Source of the DNA: Roseimaritima ulvae
GTDB taxonomy: Bacteria; Planctomycetota; Planctomycetia; Pirellulales; Pirellulaceae
Length of the DNA: 64,000 nt
Direction: 5' to 3'
NCBI RefSeq assembly: GCF_008065135.1
Contig: NZ_CP042914.1
Coordinates: 2,046,001-2,110,000, forward strand
The notes under the pieces are model-generated. The model saw only the letters and a program-made list of their open reading frames with translations, searched no databases and was not told the origin of the DNA. This document shows positions 34,654 to 43,945 of the stretch, piece after piece; position 1 is the first letter of the stretch, and each line of letters opens with the position of its first letter. Made by a program: the position numbers and the translations under genes.

Positions 34654-36285
34654 CTACGGTGAAACGCCTTCGCCCTGTGCCGCGTCCGCGATTGCCTGGG
34701 GATTGGTCATCATAAAATAGTGGCCGTGGTCGGCCGTCAGGATCATTGCGGTATCGTCCCAGCCGCCATGGGTTTCGATCCAGTTGACGATGGCTTTAAA
34801 GGCCTCATCGCCGCTCAGGACCGCACCGATCGAGTTATCCAGGTTGTTGGCGTGGTTGGCCCAGTCCACGTCGCCGGCTTCGACCATCAACCAGAATTTC
34901 TGCTCGTCGCGGTCGAGCACGCGGAGAGCTGCGGTGGCCATGTCGGCCAGGGTCGGGTTTTCCTGCACGTCCGCCGGGCTGTAGGTGCGGCCGCCTTTCA
35001 TGTCGATGGTCGGATTAAATCTTCCGTCGGCGGTTTGATAGGGCAGGTTCCCGCCGGGGGCCCCGAACAGGCCGATCAGTCTTTGCTGTTTCTTGATGGC
35101 TTGCTCGGTCGCTTGTCGCAGCACGTCGGGACCCGCTTGGCCCGCCGTCCGCTGGACGACGACGGCTCCGCTGCGGGCCACTTTCTCCAGGTCGGCCAGG
35201 TCGACGTACGCGTTTCCCGGCACGAAGTTATCGCCCTGTGCCGCAGCGGTTTCCTTTTCTTCCCCCCAGCCGGTGCCGAGCACCACGTCCATGCCGGGCA
35301 GAGCATCGGAGCGGTGAGCGCTGGACGGCAGACCCAGCAGGTCGCGGGAGATGTCTTGGTAGTCGTTGCGGCTGACGTTATTGGCATAGGCGGCCGCCGG
35401 CGTGGCGTGGCTGAACGGGACGCTGCTAACGGCTCCGATGGCAAAGTCCTGGTCGCGTTGCAGCCGGCGAGCGATGGGTTCGACTTGGCGACCGTCGGCG
35501 GTGTAGTTGATGGAGGCGTTGTAGGTCTTGATGCCGGTGGTCATCGAAGTGGCCGAGGAGGCGCTGTCGGTCACAGTGTGAGGCCGTGTGCGGTCCATGC
35601 CGAGCAAGTATTCGCGAGCCGGCGCGACGGCCCAGGGTGTGGCGCCGCCCATCGCGGGGTCGTACCCGCCGCTGGCCGGTTTGTCACCGTCCAATACGAC
35701 TTGCGCGTTGACGTCCGTCTTTAATCCCCCCAGCAGCGGCGAGGAGACGAAGAAGCCGTAGTCGGTGGGGCAGCCTCGGTAGTCTTGAAACAACAATCCG
35801 TTGCCGCGGCCCTCGGTGTAATGCACCTGTTTCTGGGTGTAGATGCTGGCCGCCCGCGTGGTGTCCCAGTCCATGCCGTCGAAGATCATCAGGATGATTC
35901 GGCGTTTGCCCGCCGCGACGGCTTGCTGTTGCAGTTGATACACGTCGGTTTGGTCGAAGTACTCCGCTTGCGGGTTCAGCGTGTTCTCCGGCACGCGGCC
36001 ATACAAAGCTTTGATTCGCTGTTCGTCGCGGTACACGCTGCCCTGTTCGCGAAGCTTCGCCAAGTCGATGCCGAAGGTGTAGATCGGAATCAAGCGATTG
36101 GAATGATTGGTCCAGCTGGAATAGCGTTCGGTGGACGCTCCCCAGTGGCCGAAGTCGGTGGAGTTCTTTTCCATTGCCTGCGTCTGCATGTCACGCAGCG
36201 GGTCGGCGGCGGAGGCGGGTGGGTTGGTGAGCAACCAACCAGGAAATACGATCAAGGCAGTGAGCAGGCAACGCAAAGCAAGCAT
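34654..36285 (-). CDS. phoA: Secreted alkaline phosphatase, PhoA superfamily
   Basis: The 543-residue precursor has a signal peptide (1-27, ...NPPASAAD). Alkaline-phosphatase motifs are present in order: metal-binding LMIFDGMDW (132-140), the nucleophile region VTDSASSATSMTTG with Ser241, VEAGDVDWANHANN and LTADHGH near the C-terminus. It should release phosphate from monoesters in the periplasm or outside the cell. The first metal motif is FDGMD where E. coli has GDGMG. No pho box was identified. It is divergent from pdxA across a 284-bp gap carrying a large inverted repeat. Confidence 0.92.
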   Translation of the reverse strand: MLALRCLLTALIVFPGWLLTNPPASAADPLRDMQTQAMEKNSTDFGHWGASTERYSSWTNHSNRLIPIYTFGIDLAKLREQGSVYRDEQRIKALYGRVPENTLNPQAEYFDQTDVYQLQQQAVAAGKRRIILMIFDGMDWDTTRAASIYTQKQVHYTEGRGNGLLFQDYRGCPTDYGFFVSSPLLGGLKTDVNAQVVLDGDKPASGGYDPAMGGATPWAVAPAREYLLGMDRTRPHTVTDSASSATSMTTGIKTYNASINYTADGRQVEPIARRLQRDQDFAIGAVSSVPFSHATPAAAYANNVSRNDYQDISRDLLGLPSSAHRSDALPGMDVVLGTGWGEEKETAAAQGDNFVPGNAYVDLADLEKVARSGAVVVQRTAGQAGPDVLRQATEQAIKKQQRLIGLFGAPGGNLPYQTADGRFNPTIDMKGGRTYSPADVQENPTLADMATAALRVLDRDEQKFWLMVEAGDVDWANHANNLDNSIGAVLSGDEAFKAIVNWIETHGGWDDTAMILTADHGHYFMMTNPQAIADAAQGEGVSP

Positions 36286-36364
36286 CGGCCAAATCCAAGC
36301 AAAGGCGGGGGAGGGTAGGAGTGAGTCAATATCTTGGTTGCTGCCCCGCCATCTGGCAACCTAG

Positions 36365-36474
36365 ACAAGGTCGCCATGGTCGTCGTTCGCTCCGCGAACG
36401 CAACGTATGGTCCCAAGCGAACAACGACCCTGCGTAACGACCTTGCGTTGCGTTCGCGGAGCGAACAACGACCT
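36365..36474. repeat. Large inverted repeat between the phosphatase and pdxA genes
   Basis: The 20 bases at 36386-36405 are the exact reverse complement of 36446-36465. Each arm itself contains TTCGC-NNN-GCGAA. An outer ACAAGGTCG (36365-36373) matches CGACCTTGT (about 36469-36477) in inverse orientation. The rest of 36286-36569 shows no gene. Confidence 0.85.
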
Positions 36475-36569
36475 TGTTGACCAGGTTGCTTGCGCTGTTT
36501 GATGTTGGATGATAAAGTTTTGGTTAAATACGCATTTACTCCTCTGGATCGCGGATCGGCCCCTGCCTT

Positions 36570-37511
36570 ATGACGCTACCTGACATCGCGATTTCGATGG
36601 GCGACCCCGCCGGGATTGGTCCCGAAGTGACGCTGCGGGCGATTCCCGAAGTGCTGGCGATCTGTCGGCCGCAAGTGATCGGCAACCGGCAAGTCTTGCA
36701 CACCGTCGCGGAGCGATTGGGTTTGCCGCTGCCCAGCGTGCCCATCGTCGACCCCGGCGGTTTATCGCAGCCGGTGGTGCCGGGACGGATCGACGTCGAC
36801 TGCGGTCGAGCCTCGTATGGCTATGTGATCGAAGCCATCGATCGGGCTCTGGCCGGCGATGTGGCGGGAATCGTCACCGGACCGATCCAGAAAGAAGCTT
36901 GGCATGCGGCCGGAGTCCCCTTTCCGGGCCATACCGAGTTGCTGCAGCAGCGGACCGGAGCGGCCGACGTGCGGATGATGCTGACGGCCGCCACGATCAG
37001 TTGCGTGCTGGTGACCGTCCATGTGGGCTATGCCCAGGTGCCCGAGCTGCTATCTATCGAGTCGGTGTTGGATTCGATCCGCAAAGCGCACCAGACGATG
37101 CAGCGAATTCGCGGTGGCGAGACGCGGGTGACCGTCTGCGGGCTGAATCCCCACGCCGGCGAAAATGGTTTGTTTGGTGATGGCGAAGAACAGCGGATCA
37201 TCTTGCCGGCCATCGAACAGGCTGGCCGGGAGGGAATCTCCGTCGTGGGCCCGTTGCCCCCCGACACGGCGTTTACCGCGGCTCGGCGAGCGGAAACCGA
37301 CGTATACGTCTGCATGTACCACGATCAGGGGCTGATACCGCTGAAAACGCTGGCCTTTGACGATGCCGTCAATGTTACGCTGGGGTTGCCCATCGTCCGC
37401 ACTTCGGTGGACCACGGCACGGCCATGGATATCGCTTGGACCGGCCAAGCCAGCCATCACAGCATGGTCGAAGCCATCCGCTTGGCCGTCCAGCTAGGCA
37501 CCAACCCGTAG
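36570..37511 (+). CDS. pdxA: 4-hydroxythreonine-4-phosphate dehydrogenase PdxA
   Basis: PdxA oxidises 4-phosphohydroxy-L-threonine in DXP-dependent pyridoxal phosphate synthesis. The 313-residue protein opens with the family start [15 protein letters not shown] (7-21). Its three metal-binding histidines are His151 (VTVHVGYA), His195 ([10 protein letters not shown]) and His251 ([10 protein letters not shown]), and PGHTELL (119-125) and [10 protein letters not shown] are also conserved. The gene is monocistronic here: a phosphatase lies divergent upstream and repeats separate it from the next gene. No pdxJ is visible. Confidence 0.96.
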   Translation: MTLPDIAISMGDPAGIGPEVTLRAIPEVLAICRPQVIGNRQVLHTVAERLGLPLPSVPIVDPGGLSQPVVPGRIDVDCGRASYGYVIEAIDRALAGDVAGIVTGPIQKEAWHAAGVPFPGHTELLQQRTGAADVRMMLTAATISCVLVTVHVGYAQVPELLSIESVLDSIRKAHQTMQRIRGGETRVTVCGLNPHAGENGLFGDGEEQRIILPAIEQAGREGISVVGPLPPDTAFTAARRAETDVYVCMYHDQGLIPLKTLAFDDAVNVTLGLPIVRTSVDHGTAMDIAWTGQASHHSMVEAIRLAVQLGTNP

Positions 37512-37595
37512 CCGAACTCTGGCGACTTCGGCTACGGCGAGTTTGGGCGGCCCTCGAAAACCTTGTCAGCCTGGAAAGGCTAACGTACGCCGGCG
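37512..37595. repeat. Family A and family B interspersed repeats after pdxA
   Basis: Directly after the stop, 'gccgaactctggcgacttcggctacgg' (family A) is followed by 'cagcctggaaaggctaacgtacg' (family B, also at 42596-42618). This is the only place in the window where both families adjoin. Confidence 0.65.
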
Positions 37596-37729
37596 TTTTT
37601 GCTTCAGGTGGAACCGCAAAGGTTGGATTCTTGGCCATTGCTTGTTGGTACCGTTTAATTGCGGGCCATTGCAGTTAGAATATCGGGGCTGAACCGCCTC
37701 CGTTCCTCTTGTCTGCTGGTGAGTCCGAA

Positions 37730-40426
37730 ATGAATCGACCGTCGAAACGCCTGACGCTGCTGGTCCTGTTCCTCGCTGCCATTTGGCTGGCCCCCGCGGT
37801 ATCGCTGTCGGCGGCCGAATTGACGCTGGAGGAAGGCGACCAAATCTGTCTGGTCGGCAACGCTTTGGGAGAACGGATGCAGCACCAAAATTATTGGGAA
37901 ACCCTGCTGTACCAGCGTTTTCCCGACAAGCAGCTGGCCGTCCGCAATCTGTGTTTCCCCGGTGACGAGCCCGATCAGCGGATTCGTTCGAAGAATTTTG
38001 GCAGCCCCGACGACCATCTGACACACAGCAAAGCTTCGGTGGTGATGTTTTTCTTTGGCTACAACGAATCCTTCGCCGGCCAAGCGGGGCTGCAAGCGTT
38101 CACCGACGAAATGCAGCAATTGGTCGAGCACACGCAATCGCAGAAGTACAACGGTTCGGGCCCTCCGCGGATCGTGCTGATCTCGCCGATCGCTTTTGAA
38201 AACACCGGCGATCCGAACCTGCCCGACGGTTCGGAGCATAATCCTCGCCTGGCCGCCTACACGGCCGCATTGCAGGCGGTGGCCGAGAAAACCGGTGTCG
38301 GCTTTGTCGACCTGTTCACGCCCACCAAAGCTCTATTCGAAAGCTCCGACCAGCGTCTGACCTTAAACGGTTGCCATCTGAACGAAGCCGGCTATCGGGC
38401 ATTGGCGCCGATCCTCGATGAAGGCCTGTTCGGCGAAGGCGGCAGCCGCCAAATCAACGAAACGCTTCACTCGATTGTCGAGGACAAAAACTTTCATTGG
38501 TGGCATCGCTACCGCGCCGTCAACGGGTTTTCGATCTACGGTGATCGCGGGCGAGCCGGCTTCGACGGCACCTATCGCAATCGTGACGTGATGGAACGCG
38601 AACGCGCTATCCTGGACCAAATGACGGCCAACCGCGATCAACGCATTTGGGCGGTGGCCTTGGGCAAAAAGGTGTCGGCCGAAATCGACGACAGTAACAC
38701 CCTGCCCTTTATCACCCCCAAGACCAATGTCGGTATCCCCAATGACCCCAACGCCAAGCGCGGCAAACTGGGGTCGCTCGATTACTTGGACTCCGAGGCG
38801 CAACAGAAACTGTTCAAGCTGCTGCCGGGCTACGAAATCAATCTGTTCGCTTCCGAAGAACAATTTCCCGAACTGGCCAACCCCGTCGCGTTGAACTTTG
38901 ACAGCCAGGGCCGGATGTGGGTTTCCACGATGGCTTCGTACCCGCACTGGAAGCCGAAGACGAAACTGGACGACAAGCTGTTGATCTTTACCGACAGCGA
39001 CGGCGACGGTCGGGCCGACGACTGCGACGTGTTTGCCGACGGCCTGCACCAGCCCACCGGATTTGAAATCGGTCGCGGCGGCGCTTTCATCGCTCAGCAA
39101 CCCGACGTGCTGTTCGCCAAAGACACCGACGGTGATGGCAAAGCCGATCACGTCGAACGCCGCCTGATCGGCTTCGGTTCGGCGGACTCGCACCACGGTC
39201 TAGCGGCTTTCACTTGGGGACCGGGCGGGCAACTGTTCTTCCAGGAGGGCACCTTCAAATTTTCGCAGATCGAAAGTCCTTACGGGCTGACGCGGATGGC
39301 CGAAGCCGGCGTCTGGCAATACGACCCGCGAACCGAAAAGTTCGGTTCGTATATCTCGATGGCCTTCGCCAATCCCTGGGGCCACGTGTTTGATCGTTGG
39401 GGACAGGATTTCATCGCTGACGCTTCACCCGGCTACAGCTACTGGGCGGCGCCGTTGACCGGTCATGTGGAATTTCCCAACAAACATCCCGGCGGCGCCC
39501 AGCACCGTCGTGTGGCCAGCATGGGCGGCGGCGATCCCAAGTACCAGCACAAGACGTTTTATAGCAAACGCATTCGCCCCTCGGCGGGTTGCGAACTGGT
39601 CAGCAGCCGGCACTTTCCCGAAGACATTCAGGGCAACTTTCTGTTGGCCAATGTGATCGGCGAACGAGCCATCTTGAACTTTTCGGTCGAAGAAGCCGAA
39701 TCGGGTTTTGCCGGCGAGGAACAGCCCGCGCTGGTGTCCTGCCAAGACGGCAACTTCCGGCCCATCGATTTGCAGTTTGGTCCCGACGGCGCGCTGTATA
39801 TCGTCGACTGGCACAACGCCTTGATCGGTCACCTGCAGCACAACCTCCGCGATCCCAGCCGTGACCATTCCCACGGTCGCATCTGGAGGATCACCCACAA
39901 ACAGCGTCCGCTGTTGACGCCTCCGCAGATCGCCGAGGCTTCGGTGCCGGAGCTGCTGGAATTGCTGAAGGAACCGGAAAATCGCACCCGTTACCGCGCG
40001 CGGCGTGAATTGGCCGAGCGTGATTCGGCGGAAGTCGTCGCGGCGTTGGATCAATGGACCACAGCGTTGGGTGAAGCGACGGACGAAACCACGCATCATT
40101 TGCTGGAAGCGCTGTGGGCCTACCAAACGCAAAACCACGTCCAGCCCGAACTGCTGCAGCGGTTGTTGCAGTGCGACGACCATCGGGCTCGCGCCGCCGC
40201 GGTGCGGGTCTTGGTGGCCTGGCGGGACCGTGTGGAACAGCCCCTGGCCCAGCTGCAAACGTTGGTGAACGACCCCCATCCGCGAGTGCGATTGGAAGCC
40301 GTCGCCGGACTAAGTCATTTCGACGGTGATGAACCGATTGAAATCGTCTTGGAAGTTTTGGAACACGACATGGATGATTATCTTCAATACACGCTGGATG
40401 AAACCATGCGGACGTTGGAGCAGTAG
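37730..40426 (+). CDS. Secreted SGNH hydrolase joined to a PVC-type membrane-bound-dehydrogenase propeller
   Basis: From ATG 37730 the precursor has 898 residues and a signal peptide (...AVSLSAAE). Residues about 35-235 are an SGNH/GDSL-type hydrolase: LVGNALGER in the first block, FFGYNES in the third, and His near 215 in LNGCHLNEAGYRAL; the usual block-I GDS serine is replaced. Residues about 350-710 are a beta-propeller of the planctomycete membrane-bound dehydrogenase/sorbosone-dehydrogenase kind (LLPGYEINLFASEEQF, DSDGDGRADDCDVFADGLHQ). The C-terminal 170 residues are HEAT-like helices. No CxxCH heme site is seen, unlike many relatives. A TTG start 7 codons upstream is possible but less likely. 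Probable role: periplasmic polysaccharide or sugar processing. Confidence 0.85.
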   Translation: MNRPSKRLTLLVLFLAAIWLAPAVSLSAAELTLEEGDQICLVGNALGERMQHQNYWETLLYQRFPDKQLAVRNLCFPGDEPDQRIRSKNFGSPDDHLTHSKASVVMFFFGYNESFAGQAGLQAFTDEMQQLVEHTQSQKYNGSGPPRIVLISPIAFENTGDPNLPDGSEHNPRLAAYTAALQAVAEKTGVGFVDLFTPTKALFESSDQRLTLNGCHLNEAGYRALAPILDEGLFGEGGSRQINETLHSIVEDKNFHWWHRYRAVNGFSIYGDRGRAGFDGTYRNRDVMERERAILDQMTANRDQRIWAVALGKKVSAEIDDSNTLPFITPKTNVGIPNDPNAKRGKLGSLDYLDSEAQQKLFKLLPGYEINLFASEEQFPELANPVALNFDSQGRMWVSTMASYPHWKPKTKLDDKLLIFTDSDGDGRADDCDVFADGLHQPTGFEIGRGGAFIAQQPDVLFAKDTDGDGKADHVERRLIGFGSADSHHGLAAFTWGPGGQLFFQEGTFKFSQIESPYGLTRMAEAGVWQYDPRTEKFGSYISMAFANPWGHVFDRWGQDFIADASPGYSYWAAPLTGHVEFPNKHPGGAQHRRVASMGGGDPKYQHKTFYSKRIRPSAGCELVSSRHFPEDIQGNFLLANVIGERAILNFSVEEAESGFAGEEQPALVSCQDGNFRPIDLQFGPDGALYIVDWHNALIGHLQHNLRDPSRDHSHGRIWRITHKQRPLLTPPQIAEASVPELLELLKEPENRTRYRARRELAERDSAEVVAALDQWTTALGEATDETTHHLLEALWAYQTQNHVQPELLQRLLQCDDHRARAAAVRVLVAWRDRVEQPLAQLQTLVNDPHPRVRLEAVAGLSHFDGDEPIEIVLEVLEHDMDDYLQYTLDETMRTLEQ

Positions 40427-40599
40427 CCGCCGGGAACGTGAAATAAATAACTGCAGCATTTGTAGTTGCCCCTCTCCTTAATCCTCTGCCCCGCTATTCG
40501 CTTCGCGTCTGGGAAGAGGAGACGAGAGGCCCGTTATTCATGTCACGTCCCACGCAGCCTCCGACAGTTTCCAGGTTTTGTCCCCCACAAACGATCGCC

Positions 40600-42525
40600 A
40601 TGAAACGCACTTTTGCACTGCTCGCCTGCACCTTGTTCGCCGCCTGTCCCTGGGGCCCTTCCGCGGGGGCTCAGGAACACGGGCACCATCATCACGCGGC
40701 CGCGGATAGCAAACCGGTCGAGCCGCCGAAGGTGTTTTTGGATAAGAGCCCTCGAGTGGTGGCGTATCAACTGAAACGGTTGGACAACGAACGCCTGTTG
40801 TTGGTGCCGCGTGAGACCAGCGATGCCAAGTACATTCCGGTTTACACCGCGATTCTGACCCGGGCCGGGATGTCGCCGCAGTATCGCGAAGAAGCCGTCG
40901 AGGCGTTGGCAATGTTGAACCAAACCGCCGCCGTGGAGGTGTTGTTGGAGGCACTCGCGGACGTGGATACCAGCGACCGCCAGTCGCGGCGAACCGCGGG
41001 CGAACTGTCCGGCCTGCTGCTGAATCAGCCCACCGAGCAATTGCAGCAGCACGCCGAGCAATTACTCGCGGCCACCGAATCCGAATCCGACTGGCTGCGA
41101 CGCGTGGGCTATGCCGGTTTGATCGTAGGCGGTCAAGCCGATCGCGCGGTCGGCCAAGCCCAGCGCAGCCGTGCAGCACTGGTCGATTGGTTGTCCGCCA
41201 TCCGCATGGTTCCGGCGGCGGAACCGCGAAACGCGATGCGCCCCAAGGTCGTCGCCCAGTTGGACGCCGACAGTGTTGACGTGCGCACCGCGGCGATCCG
41301 TGCCCTGGCGTCGATCCCGGCAGACCAGGACGAAACCTTTGCCACCATCGCTCCCCTGGTGCAACAAGCCGAACTGCGAGCCGCCGCGGTGTCCACGGCG
41401 CTAAAGGTACCGCTCGACCAACGCGATCAAGCCGCCGCCGCCCGGTTGCTGGCCACCCTGGTCGACTATGCCGAACAGACTCCTGCGGAAGATCGTACCA
41501 GCGACGCCTTTGTCGATGCCATGCAGTTGGCCGACCAGTCGATGGCGGCCGTAACATCCGAAGCGGCTAAAGCGTTTCGGCAACGGCTGCGAGCGGTCAC
41601 GGTGCGGGTGGTGCGCATCAAAACGGTCGAAGAAGAGATGCGATATGACACGCCCTACTTTGCCGTCGAAGCCGGACGCCCCATTCAGATCATCTTGGAC
41701 AACGAAGATTTGATGCCACACAACTTGGTGCTGACCAAGCCGGGCGAGTTAAAAGAAGTCGCTCAGATGGGTTTGGCCATTGGTCCCGCGGGCGGCTGGC
41801 AAGGCAAACAGTACGTACCTGAATCGGACAAAGTTTTACAGGCCACGTCGATGGTACCGGCCGGGGCCCAGCAGCGACTCACCTTCGACGCTCCGGACGA
41901 GCCCGGTGAGTACCCCTACGTGTGTACCTTCCCCCAGCACTGGCAGCGGATGTATGGCGTGATGGTGGTCGTGGAAGACCTGGACGCCTGGCTGCAGAAC
42001 CCGGTCAAGCCCGAGGATCCGATCGGCAGTAATCGGTCCTTCGTGCAAGCCTGGAAGGTCGCCGATTTGAAAGACGACCTGCCCGACGGGTTGCGAGGTC
42101 GCACGGCGGAAATTGGCCAGCGCATTTTCACCGAAGCTTCCTGTGCCAACTGTCACAAAATGCATGGGCAAGGCGGTGCAGTGGGGCCGGAGTTGACCGA
42201 TGTGTTTAAACGTTGGAAAGGCGATTCGGTGGCTGTGCTGCGCGAAATTCTTGATCCCTCCCATCGCATTGATCCGAAATACGCGATGCACGTGATCCTG
42301 ACCGTCGACGGGCGAACCCTGACCGGATTGGTCGTCGCCGAAGACAAAGATGCGGTGTCGCTGGTGGAAAATCCCGAAGCCAAACAGCCAACGGTGGTGC
42401 CTCAAGACGATATCGAAGAGATTGTGAAAACGTCCAAATCGATGATGCCCAAGGCTTTGATGGACCAATACACCCAAGACGAAATTTTCGAACTATTGGC
42501 CTACCTGCAAGGGGCCACCCCGTAG
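40600..42525 (+). CDS. Secreted cupredoxin - cytochrome c fusion with PVC heme-binding C-terminus
   Basis: From ATG 40600 the precursor has 641 residues with a signal peptide (...GPSAGAQE) and a His-rich start to the mature protein (HGHHHHA). Residues about 60-340 are HEAT-like helices. A type I copper domain spans about 345-460 with ligands His374 (MPHNLVL), Cys442, His447 and Met451 (C-x4-H-x3-M). A c-type cytochrome follows with CANCH at 515-519, and the end (LTGLVVAEDKDAVSL...ELLAYLQ) matches the Pirellula/Verrucomicrobium heme-binding domain. It is likely a periplasmic electron carrier. An upstream ATG at 40540 would add 20 unlikely residues. Confidence 0.9.
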   Translation: MKRTFALLACTLFAACPWGPSAGAQEHGHHHHAAADSKPVEPPKVFLDKSPRVVAYQLKRLDNERLLLVPRETSDAKYIPVYTAILTRAGMSPQYREEAVEALAMLNQTAAVEVLLEALADVDTSDRQSRRTAGELSGLLLNQPTEQLQQHAEQLLAATESESDWLRRVGYAGLIVGGQADRAVGQAQRSRAALVDWLSAIRMVPAAEPRNAMRPKVVAQLDADSVDVRTAAIRALASIPADQDETFATIAPLVQQAELRAAAVSTALKVPLDQRDQAAAARLLATLVDYAEQTPAEDRTSDAFVDAMQLADQSMAAVTSEAAKAFRQRLRAVTVRVVRIKTVEEEMRYDTPYFAVEAGRPIQIILDNEDLMPHNLVLTKPGELKEVAQMGLAIGPAGGWQGKQYVPESDKVLQATSMVPAGAQQRLTFDAPDEPGEYPYVCTFPQHWQRMYGVMVVVEDLDAWLQNPVKPEDPIGSNRSFVQAWKVADLKDDLPDGLRGRTAEIGQRIFTEASCANCHKMHGQGGAVGPELTDVFKRWKGDSVAVLREILDPSHRIDPKYAMHVILTVDGRTLTGLVVAEDKDAVSLVENPEAKQPTVVPQDDIEEIVKTSKSMMPKALMDQYTQDEIFELLAYLQGATP

Positions 42526-42680
42526 CCTAGGCTTCCAGCCTGGGGCCGCAACGTAGCCTAGGCTTCCAGCCTGGGGACCTTGTACGCTACGCTGTCAGCC
42601 TAGAAAGGCTAACGTACGTTAGGCTTTCCAGCCTGACCGCGTTTTTTCCGGCCAGCCCAATCAGGCTGGCGTACCGATAC
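42524..42680. repeat. Family B interspersed repeats between the cytochrome gene and nusB
   Basis: Two near-identical direct copies of 'gtagcctaggcttccagcctgggg' are followed by 'cagcctagaaaggctaacgtacg', the perfect 14-bp palindrome CTAACGTACGTTAG (42609-42622) and two more 'cagcctga/caggctgg' arms. Many hairpins can form. The first copy overlaps the stop codon of the upstream gene. Confidence 0.8.
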
Positions 42681-42705
42681 CCCGCTACATTTTCCCCGTC
42701 ATCCT

Positions 42706-43131
42706 ATGGCCACTCGGCGCCGCGCCCGCGAAATCGTCCTCCAACTACTCTACGAAGCCGACGTCAATCCCGGACGCGAACGAGAGTCTTCTTACGCCTT
42801 TTTGCGTTCCCGCATGCAGGGCCGCAAGGCACTGACCGTGTTTGCCGAAAAATTATTGCTGGGCACGCTGGAGCATCGCGATGCGATCGATCAGCAGCTG
42901 ACCAAACTGACCACCAACTGGTCACTGTCGCGGATGCCGATCACCGACCGCAACATCTTGCGGCTGGGAGCCTATGAGATCCTGTACGGCGACACGCCCG
43001 GTTCGGTAGCGATTACCGAAGCGATCGCCTTGGCCAGCCGCTACGGCGACAAAAACAGCCCACGCTTTATCAACGGCGTGCTGGACAAGGTGTTCAAAGG
43101 CCAGCGGGCTAAACCTCGACCGACGTCGTAG
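42706..43131 (+). CDS. nusB: Transcription antitermination factor NusB
   Basis: NusB with NusE binds boxA in rRNA leaders to prevent premature termination. The 141-residue protein has the family start [17 protein letters not shown] (4-20) and the C-terminal block [27 protein letters not shown], with the NusB fold's Arg and Phe landmarks. Usual neighbours ribH/ribE are not present; it sits alone between repeats and a convergent response regulator. Confidence 0.96.
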   Translation: MATRRRAREIVLQLLYEADVNPGRERESSYAFLRSRMQGRKALTVFAEKLLLGTLEHRDAIDQQLTKLTTNWSLSRMPITDRNILRLGAYEILYGDTPGSVAITEAIALASRYGDKNSPRFINGVLDKVFKGQRAKPRPTS

Positions 43132-43197
43132 CGAAACCTGGCATTCCTGGCGACGCTCCATCGGCCGCCACGGTTTCCCACTCTCTGGCGAAGGTAG

Positions 43198-43917
43198 CTA
43201 CGAGGGCGCCGTGCAGTAGCGGTAGCCGACGCCGTAGACGGTTTGGATGATTTGCGGGTGTTTGGGATCGGGTTCGATCCGCTTGCGGAGTTGGCTGATG
43301 GTTTGATCCAGCGTACGACTGGCCGGCATCGAGGTAGCCCCCCAGATGATTTCGAACAGCAGTTTGCGATCCACCACTTCGTCGGCTCGGGCGTGCAGCA
43401 GTTGCAGAATCTGCAACTCACGCGGTGTCAGCTCAATCGATTGGTCACCGGTTTGGGCTCGCAGTTGTCGCGGGATGACGTGCAGCTGATGCATCCAAAA
43501 ATCTTCGTCCGCAAATTCGGGTTCATCGCTGCGAGGCGGCTGGGGCGGTGCGAGACAACGGCGAGCGACCGCGCGGATGCGGGCCAGCACTTCTTTCCCT
43601 CCAAAGGGTTTGACAATGTAGTCGTCGGCGCCCAGTTCCAGCCCCACCACTTTGTCGATCTCTTCGGCTCGGGCGGTGATGAACAGGATCGGCGTGTGAG
43701 CGGCCGCGGCCCGGATGTGGCGGCATACGTCGTACCCGCTGCGGCCGGGCATCATCACGTCCAAGCATGCCAGGTCGGGACGTTGCTGATCAAACAACCG
43801 GCAAGCGTCCTCGCCCGATCCGGCGGCGATCACGTCGTGGCCCTCACCACGCAGCAGCTCGGACAACGCGGCCCGGGTGTGGGGGTCGTCTTCGGCGATC
43901 AGGATTTTTAGTTTCAT
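43198..43917 (-). CDS. OmpR/PhoB-family response regulator
   Basis: The 239-residue protein has a receiver domain with acidic Glu9-Asp10-Asp11, phospho-acceptor Asp53 (CLDVMMPG), Thr81 and Lys103 (IVKPFGG). It is followed by a winged-helix DNA-binding domain from about 135 (ELTPRELQILQLLHA...SRTLDQTISQLRKRIEPDP...VYGVGYRY). It lies 28 bp downstream of the histidine kinase gene on the same strand and is presumably its partner. The regulon is unknown. It converges with nusB. Confidence 0.95.
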   Translation of the reverse strand: MKLKILIAEDDPHTRAALSELLRGEGHDVIAAGSGEDACRLFDQQRPDLACLDVMMPGRSGYDVCRHIRAAAAHTPILFITARAEEIDKVVGLELGADDYIVKPFGGKEVLARIRAVARRCLAPPQPPRSDEPEFADEDFWMHQLHVIPRQLRAQTGDQSIELTPRELQILQLLHARADEVVDRKLLFEIIWGATSMPASRTLDQTISQLRKRIEPDPKHPQIIQTVYGVGYRYCTAPS

Positions 43918-43945
43918 GACGGTTACGCTGCACTGGTTCTTGCAG

